This document shows, piece by piece, positions 32,760 through 39,306 of a stretch of DNA of 64,000 nt; position 1 is the first letter of the stretch, and each line of letters opens with the position of its first letter. Below the pieces are notes generated by a model. It did no database searches. It saw nothing but the letters and a program-made list of their open reading frames with translations, and had not been told where the DNA came from. The DNA lies in the IMG/VR virus record IMGVR_UViG_3300033233_000001, positions 62,001-126,000 of that record; one strand, 5' to 3'. The position numbers and the translations under genes were made by a program. Source of the stretch: a virus.

Positions 32760-33368
32760 TTAGAGTCCTCCTCGCAGCAGGCGTAGGCGCTCAGGAACTT
32801 GGCCTTTCGGCGTCATGGTCGCCTCATCGAGGGTCCAGCCTCGCAGTTGCCGTTGTCTCACGGCTTCGCGGGTGACGCCGAGCGCGCGCGCCGCGCCTGC
32901 GCGCGTCGTCACCGTCCCGTCGACCGCGCGGGCACCGATGGCGGTACCGCGTGCGACGCGCATCTCCCCGTCGAGCATCCAGGCGCTGTTGCCCGGTCCG
33001 TGCGGCTTGCTGAAGTTGCGCACGCCGAGGTGGTGCTGCGGCGATGGCCGCGGGCCGAGCGCGTCGAGCATGCGTCGAGCGCCGTCCTGGCCGCTCCAGA
33101 GCTTGATGGAGCCATGTCGCCGTGAGCGCGCGAGTATCTTGCGCTCGTCGGCGGTGAACGCGCCCCAGTCGCCACGTAGGCATTCGAGGCAGCGCCGCCC
33201 CTTACGCCAGCGCGCGGTGTTGAGCGCGAAGACGGTCTTGTTCGGGATCACACGTCCGCAGCAAACGGCGCGAACGGTCACCGGGTCGTGGAACCTCTTG
33301 CGCTCGTCGACGATGACCTCGAACGGACCGAAGCGGCTGCCGACGAGGTTGCTGATGGGCTGGCTCAC
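32760..33368 (-). CDS. DNA-binding-like protein with Cys motif and C-terminal HTH
   Basis: 202 aa. VGSRFGPFEVIVDERKRFHD with CCGRV and RRCLECLRGDW resembles the zinc-containing N-terminus of phage HNH/AP2-type proteins. C-terminal TRAGAARALGVTREAVRQRQ is a helix-turn-helix. No HNH catalytic motif seen. Confidence 0.55.
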   Translation of the reverse strand: MSQPISNLVGSRFGPFEVIVDERKRFHDPVTVRAVCCGRVIPNKTVFALNTARWRKGRRCLECLRGDWGAFTADERKILARSRRHGSIKLWSGQDGARRMLDALGPRPSPQHHLGVRNFSKPHGPGNSAWMLDGEMRVARGTAIGARAVDGTVTTRAGAARALGVTREAVRQRQLRGWTLDEATMTPKGQVPERLRLLRGGL

Positions 33369-33547
33369 GTGTGTTCTTTCTGTGGCGGCGGAGGAGGGGC
33401 CGTCGGCGTGTGAATCGTCGTCTCGACTTCCAGTAGGATTCCTGTGCGGTCGTCGACGGGCTCATCGGGCTCGAAGCCAGCTGGGCCGACCCAGCCGATG
33501 ACGGCCGGCTGTCGATAGTCGACGGGGACTAGCAGGTGGCGCCTCAT
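33365..33547 (-). CDS. Small hypothetical protein, 60 aa
   Basis: MRRHLLVPVDYRQPAVIGWV ... TPTAPPPPPQKEHT with a Pro-rich tail. Overlaps both neighbours (ATGA type). Unknown. Confidence 0.5.
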   Translation of the reverse strand: MRRHLLVPVDYRQPAVIGWVGPAGFEPDEPVDDRTGILLEVETTIHTPTAPPPPPQKEHT

Positions 33548-33897
33548 CTCGTTCGCAGTCCGAGCGCGATCTCGAAAAGCCGCTCGGCGATGCGCTCGCG
33601 CTCGCATTCCGTGTCGCGCTCGGTGAGGCGGATGTCCTTGTAGTACGTCGGCGTGTTTCGCGCGCGCTCGCTCATGTCGGCTTGGAGATCGAGCCACCTG
33701 GCCTCGATGCGCTTCGCTGTCTTCGATAGCGGAGGCCCCTCGTAGATGGCGGCGTAGTCGCCGGCCGCCGCGCGCTCTTTTTTGTACGCGTCACGCGCCT
33801 CGAACTCGGCGGCGACCTCGGGCGGGCACTTGAGCCGCGGGTGAGTCCACCACGACTTGGGCCACCACCACCACGGAGTCATCGCGGACGGAGTCAT
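33544..33897 (-). CDS. Trp-rich hypothetical protein, 117 aa
   Basis: MTPSAMTPWWWWPKSWWTHP then a charged helical body. The second ATG five codons in is an alternative start. Not recognised. Confidence 0.5.
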   Translation of the reverse strand: MTPSAMTPWWWWPKSWWTHPRLKCPPEVAAEFEARDAYKKERAAAGDYAAIYEGPPLSKTAKRIEARWLDLQADMSERARNTPTYYKDIRLTERDTECERERIAERLFEIALGLRTR

Positions 33898-34127
33898 CGC
33901 GATCGCCTTCGCCTCTGCGTTCGCCTCTTCGGCCGTGAACTGGCACGTCCAGCGAAGTCGCAGAGACCGCGCAGCGAGTCGCGCTCGGCCTCGGTGTAGA
34001 CCAAGGAGCGCGTGAGTTCACGGACTTCCGCGCGCAGCGCATTGCGTTGGCGCTGGCTCTTGGCGAGGGCGTTCTCCAAGATCCGGACGCGCTCCAGCGG
34101 ACCGACGTTCAGCGGGGTCCGTTTCAT
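33894..34127 (-). CDS. Coiled-coil protein with basic tail, 77 aa
   Basis: LERVRILENALAKSQRQRNA-LRAEVRELTRSLVYTEAERD is a long coiled coil, then SRPKRRTQRRRRSR. Starts at the ATGA overlap with the upstream gene. Confidence 0.55.
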   Translation of the reverse strand: MKRTPLNVGPLERVRILENALAKSQRQRNALRAEVRELTRSLVYTEAERDSLRGLCDFAGRASSRPKRRTQRRRRSR

Positions 34128-34753
34128 CGCGGCACCTTCGCTAGTGCGGCGCGAAATGCCGCTTTCCGATCCGTGTAGACCCATGCTTTGATCTTCGGGC
34201 TGTTGTCCAGCACGTCATCGAGTGCCCGCGCAGCTTCTGCGACCTCTCTGAGAGCCATGCCCTCTGCACGCTCGGGCAGAGACCGGAGCGCGTGCTGTGC
34301 CTGCATGAGCGAGCGAAGCGCCTCGCGGCGCTCCCTACGCACGACTTCACCTGCCGCGCACTCGTCGCGCCACAGACGTTCGTAGTAGCTCTCCATCGCA
34401 TCGGGCACGCGCGTCTGCGGCAGCGCCGCGCAGACCGTGTCGTACCCAGCGGCCTCGATGGCTTTCTTCGCGTCGGCGAGCCCCAGGCCCGAGCGCTCAC
34501 GCAGGTGTTTGATCGCGTCGATCTTGCCAGTCCACAGCAGGTCTCCCTGGCTGTTGTGGCGTCGAGCGGCTTCGCGTCCGACCTCGACCGACTCCTTCAC
34601 GAAGTCAGCGAGCACCGCCTTCTCGTCGACCGCTTGCGTGATCTCTCGAAGAATCGTCAGCGCTTGCTCGCAAGTGAAGCGCATTCCGCATGCGAACGGA
34701 AGGTCGATCTGGATCATGTCGCCGACACGCGTTGCTCTGATGTCGTCCGTCAT
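34124..34753 (-). CDS. Protein with ribosomal L7/L12 C-terminal-like domain
   Basis: 209 aa. KIDAIKHLRERSGLGLADAK-KAIEAAG near residues 75-102 is a good match to the L7/L12 CTD (KI..IK..R..TGLGLKEAK..VE), the surface that recruits translation GTPases. Flanking regions are helical and unassigned. Might mimic L7/L12; inferred. Confidence 0.6.
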   Translation of the reverse strand: MTDDIRATRVGDMIQIDLPFACGMRFTCEQALTILREITQAVDEKAVLADFVKESVEVGREAARRHNSQGDLLWTGKIDAIKHLRERSGLGLADAKKAIEAAGYDTVCAALPQTRVPDAMESYYERLWRDECAAGEVVRRERREALRSLMQAQHALRSLPERAEGMALREVAEAARALDDVLDNSPKIKAWVYTDRKAAFRAALAKVPR

Positions 34754-35154
34754 CGCCGTGCTCCTCGTGCGTTGAACTCTTGCTCTTGCTTCTGCTCTTC
34801 GATCTCGACGAGAGCCTCGCCAAGGCGCTCGACGACTGTCTGGGCCTCGTGCTCGGCCTCGCGGGCCAGGAAGTCCTGGATGCCGTCGTAGGCGTTTCCA
34901 GTAGACAGGACCGGCCCCGGCTCGATGGCGCCGAAGATGCCGACGCTGTGGTCGTTGTAGTGGATCACGCCCTGCACGACCCAGTGCCCAGCGGGCTCGT
35001 CGCGGTAGAGCACGTGCAGCCGGCCCTGGATGGCCGGGCAGTCGTTGCCGGCTGCGTCGGACCACGTGATCTCGTCGAAGCGCTTGTGCGGCATGGCGGC
35101 CATCACCATGGCGAACGTCGGCTCGGCTCCGGAGGTGTACGCGCGCGCGGTCAT
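34750..35154 (-). CDS. Hypothetical protein, 134 aa
   Basis: MTARAYTSGAEPTFAMVMAA, GRLHVLYRDEPAGHWVVQGV and a Glu/Gln-rich helical C-terminus. Coupled. Unknown. Confidence 0.55.
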   Translation of the reverse strand: MTARAYTSGAEPTFAMVMAAMPHKRFDEITWSDAAGNDCPAIQGRLHVLYRDEPAGHWVVQGVIHYNDHSVGIFGAIEPGPVLSTGNAYDGIQDFLAREAEHEAQTVVERLGEALVEIEEQKQEQEFNARGARR

Positions 35155-35480
35155 CGTCGCTCCTGCATGTCTTCGTCGCGCCGCTCGGCCTCTGCGTGGC
35201 TGATGTCGGCTGCGACCTGGCCGAGATCGTCGTGGTATTTGTTGAGCCACGCGGCGCACTCGCCGTACAGGAGCGCTTGTGGCGCGTAGATTGGCATCCC
35301 CCAGGCCGACCAGACGCACGGGAAGACTTCGGCGAGGGCCGGATCGATCGTGCGCTCCGCGAAGCCCTCGTAGTCGTACTCGGTGTGCACGGTCAGGATG
35401 ATGAGCGCGCGCGTTCCGTCGCTCGCGCGGAACTCGTAGCCGCCGTCGCGCTGGCCGATCTCGGTCGTGTGGATGCTCAC
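35151..35480 (-). CDS. Hypothetical protein, 109 aa
   Basis: MSIHTTEIGQRDGGYEFRAS ... FPCVWSAWGMPIYAPQALLY, GECAAWLNKYHDDL. Coupled on both sides; no family recognised. Confidence 0.55.
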   Translation of the reverse strand: MSIHTTEIGQRDGGYEFRASDGTRALIILTVHTEYDYEGFAERTIDPALAEVFPCVWSAWGMPIYAPQALLYGECAAWLNKYHDDLGQVAADISHAEAERRDEDMQERR

Positions 35481-35716
35481 GACCGTGCCCGCCAGCTGGC
35501 GATCGCGTTGTTGATGGCGTCGGCCGGGCTGTCGCCGCCGCCGCCGGCCTGGTGGAGACGATCGGTGTGGTCAGTCGGACCGACGACCGCGACCCACGGA
35601 AAGGTACCGCCACGAACGCGGGCGAGTCGTACGAGGCGCAGCCCCAGAGCGTCCAGTACGCCGACCATGTCACCGAACGTGGTGTCCATATCGAGCTTGC
35701 CGCTGTAGTCGGTCAC
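35477..35716 (-). CDS. Hypothetical protein, 79 aa
   Basis: MTDYSGKLDMDTTFGDMVGV and FPWVAVVGPTDHTDRLHQ; C-terminus DSPADAINNAIASWRARS. Unknown. Confidence 0.5.
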   Translation of the reverse strand: MTDYSGKLDMDTTFGDMVGVLDALGLRLVRLARVRGGTFPWVAVVGPTDHTDRLHQAGGGGDSPADAINNAIASWRARS

Positions 35717-35898
35717 TGCCGCTCTCCGAACGCTTCGACCGCGCCGCCGTGCCGGTCGGCGGCTACCTGTGCGCGGGCTCGCGTCTTGTAGACGCGCGCG
35801 CAGTACCCGCCGGGACCGACCATCGACGCCGGCTTGTACTCGCCGATGGTGGTCAGGATCATCACCGGGTTCTGGTGCGATCGGACGATGTAGCTCAC
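35713..35898 (-). CDS. Hypothetical protein, 61 aa
   Basis: GTG 35898 overlaps the upstream TGA. MSYIVRSHQNPVMILTTIGE ... GYCARVYKTRARAQVAADRH. Unknown. Confidence 0.5.
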   Translation of the reverse strand: MSYIVRSHQNPVMILTTIGEYKPASMVGPGGYCARVYKTRARAQVAADRHGGAVEAFGERQ

Positions 35899-36563
35899 GA
35901 CCGCTCTCCGAGCGCGCGCAGCGCGGTCAGGTCGCGCTGGAACGCGTAGAGCAGGCGTCCGCGGCGCTCCTCGCACCAGGCGGTGACGACGCGCTGAACG
36001 TGCGCACGGCCGTCCTCGGCCGTGCAGTCGTCGAAGATCTCGTCCCAGGGATCCAGCGGCATCGTGTCCGGGTGCTCGCTGCTCTCGGCCGCGCCGAGCA
36101 CGACCGTGCGTGCGAAGCATTCGCGCGGGTCCGGGTCGTGCGTCTGTGCTGGCCACTCGGACCACTCGGAAACGCCGACCATCTTCTCGGCCCAGTACAC
36201 GGCGGTGTAGTGCATTGGCCCCTCCGGGCCAGCGAGGTGCCAGCGCATGAACGGCGCGAGCTTCGGGAACGCCGCGACGATCTGCTCGACGCACTGATCG
36301 CATGAGGACAGCCAGTACCTCCGGCCGCCAACCGTGATGAACGGTTCGCCGGGGGAGCGACCCGGCGCATAGACCTCGCCGCAGATCGTGAGGTACGGCA
36401 GCACGTTGCCGCCGCGCGCGTACGCGACCTCGGCGACGACGTACGCGTCCTGCCCCGGCAGCTTCGTCGGTCCGAGCTTGAACGAGAATTCGCCGATCGC
36501 CGCGTTGTCCGCCGCGATCTTGTTCGCGAGCTTCGTGCTGATCGTCTGCGCCAGGTCCGTCAT
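35895..36563 (-). CDS. Conserved phage-type protein, 222 aa
   Basis: The middle region FITVGGRRYWLSSCDQCVEQ, FPKLAPFMRWHLAGPEGPMH, and YTAVYWAEKM resembles an uncharacterised phage family I have seen repeatedly. Start 36563 has GAGGAGAGAG upstream. First gene after a hairpin-leader promoter. Confidence 0.7.
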   Translation of the reverse strand: MTDLAQTISTKLANKIAADNAAIGEFSFKLGPTKLPGQDAYVVAEVAYARGGNVLPYLTICGEVYAPGRSPGEPFITVGGRRYWLSSCDQCVEQIVAAFPKLAPFMRWHLAGPEGPMHYTAVYWAEKMVGVSEWSEWPAQTHDPDPRECFARTVVLGAAESSEHPDTMPLDPWDEIFDDCTAEDGRAHVQRVVTAWCEERRGRLLYAFQRDLTALRALGERS

Positions 36564-36577
36564 GTCTCTCTCCTCTG

Positions 36578-36638
36578 GCCCGGCCATGTGCGGCGGGCTC
36601 TTGTCCGACCATGATAGCGACATCGCAACGCCTGTCAA
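36578..36638 (-). promoter_or_regulatory. Promoter plus 5' ACAY-loop hairpin for gene 35895-36563
   Basis: TTGACA (36638-36633), 16-bp spacer, TATCAT (36616-36611). mRNA stem GCCCG-CC/GG-CGGGC with one bulge and loop GCACAT (36598-36578). A near operator TGTCCGACC (36602-36610) sits at the start site. Confidence 0.6.
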
Positions 36639-37198
36639 GTACGCGGTCGAAGAAGGTCGCCGAGGCCCTTTGCCCAGCGGCGAATCTCAGGCCGCTTCAT
36701 GGCGGCGCAGATCAACGCGGCGACCGTGTCCACGTTGCCGAGATCGCGCAGGTTGGCGCCGCCGATCGCGAACTCGGCGATATCGGACGGTTCGATCGTC
36801 ATGCCGATGCGTTTGGCCGCGACGATCTCGACCGCGATGGTGTCGATCTCGTGCTGGTTCGCTGCGTTCGTTGTGGCCTGCCATTCGGCCGGCTCATCTG
36901 CATCGGCCTTGGTGTGCTCCGGGAACACCGGAACTGCTTGGCCGACCACCGTCGTCAGTGGTCGGCGCAGCGCGGCGCGCACGCCGCGCCTGAGCACGAC
37001 GACGTGGGCGATCTCGTGGAGCACGGGTTCGATGTAGCCGCGTGGATCGTCCGAGCCGTACACGCCGTATTCCAGCGACTCGCCTTCGGGCCTGACTTCG
37101 GGCCTGACGACGGCACGGAACAGGGACTCGACTCGACGATCTAGTGCCGTACGTGGCCGCGGCGTGATCCAATCGATGTCCGGATCTTCGTAGGCCAC
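36635..37198 (-). CDS. HExxH metallopeptidase-like protein, 187 aa
   Basis: GTG 37198 follows the neighbouring stop by one base (TGACGTG). YIEPVLHEIAHVVVLRRG contains HEIAH, a zincin-type HExxH, then HEIDTIAVEIVAAKRIGM, where a downstream Glu could be a third ligand. The open frame continues upstream to 37462, but that part is the neighbouring gene in shifted frame. Confidence 0.55.
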   Translation of the reverse strand: MAYEDPDIDWITPRPRTALDRRVESLFRAVVRPEVRPEGESLEYGVYGSDDPRGYIEPVLHEIAHVVVLRRGVRAALRRPLTTVVGQAVPVFPEHTKADADEPAEWQATTNAANQHEIDTIAVEIVAAKRIGMTIEPSDIAEFAIGGANLRDLGNVDTVAALICAAMKRPEIRRWAKGLGDLLRPRT

Positions 37199-37199
37199 G

Positions 37200-37462
37200 T
37201 CAGTCGTCGCCTTCGAGTAGCCTGTCCGTGCTCGTGCAGTCGACTGAGAGGATGTCGGCGACCGACTCTCCGGTCTCCGCGCCCCATTGCTCGCGTCGCG
37301 CGAGGCGAGCAGCTGGCCACTCATGTTGTAGTCGCGTCCGCAGTCGCAGGTGTTCGTGAAGCCGCGCAGTGCGACATGCTGGCCGCAGTGACAACGACCG
37401 AGCGCTGGCTCGACATAGCCGTTCGCGAGGCGCTTGCGGGGCCGGATGATCTCGATGGTCAT
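37200..37462 (-). pseudogene. Conserved phage zinc-ribbon protein with internal frameshift
   Basis: Frame 1 reads RCHCGQHVALRGFTNTCDCG-RDYNMSGQLLASR, a well-known phage/plasmid pattern. The expected continuation REQWGAETGESVADILSVD is in another frame. Removing one CG from the run at 37297-37302 joins them. Either a sequencing or assembly indel, a slippery tract, or a broken gene. Four Cys fit a zinc ribbon. Confidence 0.65.
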
Positions 37463-37668
37463 GGGGTGGGAAGGTACCCGCTCTCTTCGAGATCGTTGAT
37501 GATCTGCACCTGAAGGAGAGCGTTCTCTTCGCGCGACTTCGAGTTCATGAGCTTCGCGACCTTGCGAGCGAAGGCGCGGAGCGCCTCGACCTCGCCCTTC
37601 AGGCTCGCGTTCTCGGCGGCGAGAAGGACGTTCTCTTCCTTGTGCCTGACGGCGGCGAATTGGGCCAT
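37459..37668 (-). CDS. Coiled-coil protein, 69 aa
   Basis: MAQFAAVRHKEENVLLAAEN-ASLKGEVEALRAFARKVAKL; almost entirely coiled coil. Longer upstream frame is a shadow. Unknown. Confidence 0.55.
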   Translation of the reverse strand: MAQFAAVRHKEENVLLAAENASLKGEVEALRAFARKVAKLMNSKSREENALLQVQIINDLEESGYLPTP

Positions 37669-37670
37669 GA

Positions 37671-38000
37671 CTACAAATCGTCCCTTCTGTGGTTCCTGCT
37701 CCTGTTCCTGCGCGCGTCGATCGCCGCCCGGAGCGCCTGTCGTGCCTCGTTCACCGTCGCGACCTGTCTCGTCCCGCGCATCTCGATGAGCAGCGCCTCG
37801 GCGGCGGTCTCCACTGCTTCGAGCAGCGTCTTCGGGTGCCGCTCGAAAGCGCGCTCTCGCCGCTCCATGCGGAGCTTCGGGTTGTGCCTCCGGCACCAGT
37901 GACGGCCGTCGCTGGTGATGGTCGTCGCGACCTGTCCGCAAGGGCGGTTGTGGAACCCGGTGCCGACGGACCCGCAGCAACGCTCGTCCGCGTCGCTCAC
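37671..38000 (-). CDS. Cys/His-rich small protein, 109 aa
   Basis: GTG 38000 overlaps the upstream stop. CCGSVGTGFHNRPCGQVATT, SDGRHWCRRHNP suggests a zinc-binding head; the rest is a charged helix with a basic end. Confidence 0.55.
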   Translation of the reverse strand: MSDADERCCGSVGTGFHNRPCGQVATTITSDGRHWCRRHNPKLRMERRERAFERHPKTLLEAVETAAEALLIEMRGTRQVATVNEARQALRAAIDARRNRSRNHRRDDL

Positions 38001-38923
38001 GACGCCATCTCCGCGGCGAGCGCCATCCAGGCCGCCCGGAGCGCGATCGACACGCGATCGACGGTCGGCGGCTCCGTGGCGGTCACGACGATCGTGGTGT
38101 GCTTGCGTACGCCGTCGAAGTCGGTGCGGCGAACCACGTAGCCGGTCGGGCTCAGCTGGCACGAGATGCTCGGGTTGTACTGCGTCTTCTGGCGCAGCGT
38201 GATGCCGAGTGGCGCGTGCTCGACACGGCACGACCGGTCGGCGAGGAACGGTGCGCGCACGGCGTCGACGATCTTCCGGCACTCGGCGAGCGCAGCCTCG
38301 CGTGCCGGGCGCTCCGCCTCGGACTGGGCGCGCCGGGCGGCCTCGGCCTCGTCCTTGACGCGCTGGCGTGCTGGAGCCGTGAGTACCCAGTCGATGTGCT
38401 CCGCCGAGCCGCCTGCGTCGCGTACGAGGTCGACGACCTGGGAGATGCTCACGCCGCCGTTGCGCACGAGGTCGAACGCGTAGAACGTCAGCGTCGTGCC
38501 CTTCCGACGCGCGAGCCGGCAGCCCTCGACGATGCACTCTTCGAGCGTCGCGCCGCGGTCAGTGATCGCGAACTTGCCGGCGCCGAGGTTCGACAGAAGG
38601 TGACTGCCCATGCACCAGCCGTAGATGTTCGTCGAGAGCGTGTACGGCCGCTCGCCGACGGAGCCGCCGCGGACCTGGTAATCGCAGAGCACGCGATCGG
38701 CGCTGCGGAAGTCGCCGATGGCGCGGTACTTCGCGCGCTCGATCTCGCACCGCGCGTAGTAGGCGCGGACTTCGCTGTCGTCGCCGAGGCGGATCACGAC
38801 GGGTCGCTCGCCGTTGCCGTGGTCAGCAAAACCGACGCCGCAGAGGCCGGCGGTGACCATGCTGCGGATCGCAGCGACGATGTTCTCCCAAGATCCGGTG
38901 ACGGGCGCGACGGTCTCGAACAT
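37997..38923 (-). CDS. Hypothetical protein, 308 aa
   Basis: MFETVAPVTGSWENIVAAIR; DYQVRGGSVGERPYTLSTNI; a long charged helix (AEAARRAQSEAERPAREAAL). Not recognised. First gene after the 38.9 kb promoter with hairpin leader and GAGGAGG SD. Confidence 0.65.
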   Translation of the reverse strand: MFETVAPVTGSWENIVAAIRSMVTAGLCGVGFADHGNGERPVVIRLGDDSEVRAYYARCEIERAKYRAIGDFRSADRVLCDYQVRGGSVGERPYTLSTNIYGWCMGSHLLSNLGAGKFAITDRGATLEECIVEGCRLARRKGTTLTFYAFDLVRNGGVSISQVVDLVRDAGGSAEHIDWVLTAPARQRVKDEAEAARRAQSEAERPAREAALAECRKIVDAVRAPFLADRSCRVEHAPLGITLRQKTQYNPSISCQLSPTGYVVRRTDFDGVRKHTTIVVTATEPPTVDRVSIALRAAWMALAAEMAS

Positions 38924-38940
38924 GGCGGGCTCCTCCTCGG

Positions 38941-39031
38941 GCCGGCGTGTTTGCCGACTCCACAACAGACTTTAGCGATGCCGCGCGCGCTGTCAAGGGA
39001 CGGCCACCACAAATCGCAGCGTCGTCGGACA
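38941..39031 (-). promoter_or_regulatory. Promoter plus 5' ACAY-loop hairpin for gene 37997-38923
   Basis: TTGACA (38996-38991), 16-bp spacer, TAAAGT (38974-38969); mRNA stem GTCGGC-AAACAC-GCCGGC (38958-38941, one G-U). Upstream box GCTGCGATTTGTGG (39020-39007) and CGTCGGACA (39023-39031). Confidence 0.65.
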
Positions 39032-39064
39032 GGCGCGGCCGCAGAGAGGCATGAGCGCGCCTAG

Positions 39065-39245
39065 AAATGACCATATGTGACCATCGCGATTGCCGGCGCT
39101 GTGCGCCACGCTGGCAGGCGCGGTTTTCGGGTGACGTGCTCGTAGGTCCGAAGCGGCTTCAGTCGAACGCTCGCGACTGGCACGACTTCTGGCGACTGGA
39201 GAAAACGCAATAGTTTCGGCATGTCGCACCTCGTACTACTAGAAT
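39065..39245. repeat. Copy 2 of diverged ~180-bp noncoding element
   Basis: See copy 1 at 2867-3049. Same order of conserved blocks: AAATGACCATA..TGACCATC GCGATTGCCGGC, the identical 24-bp block at 39161-39184, and GTTTCGG...TACTACT. Again between a leftward promoter and a rightward gene. In-frame stops here exclude a conserved peptide. Confidence 0.65.
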
Positions 39246-39272
39246 TTGTGGACACATCGCTCCTCTCGCGTC

Positions 39273-39301
39273 TGTCAGACACTGTGCCAGCCGGCTGGCA
39301 C
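39273..39301. promoter_or_regulatory. TGTCAGACA operator and 18-bp perfect palindrome
   Basis: TGTCAGACA (39273-39281) is followed by GTGCCAGCCGGCTGGCAC (39284-39301), a perfect palindrome just before the SNF2 gene. No clear promoter boxes found with it. Confidence 0.5.
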
Positions 39302-39306
39302 GCCTA

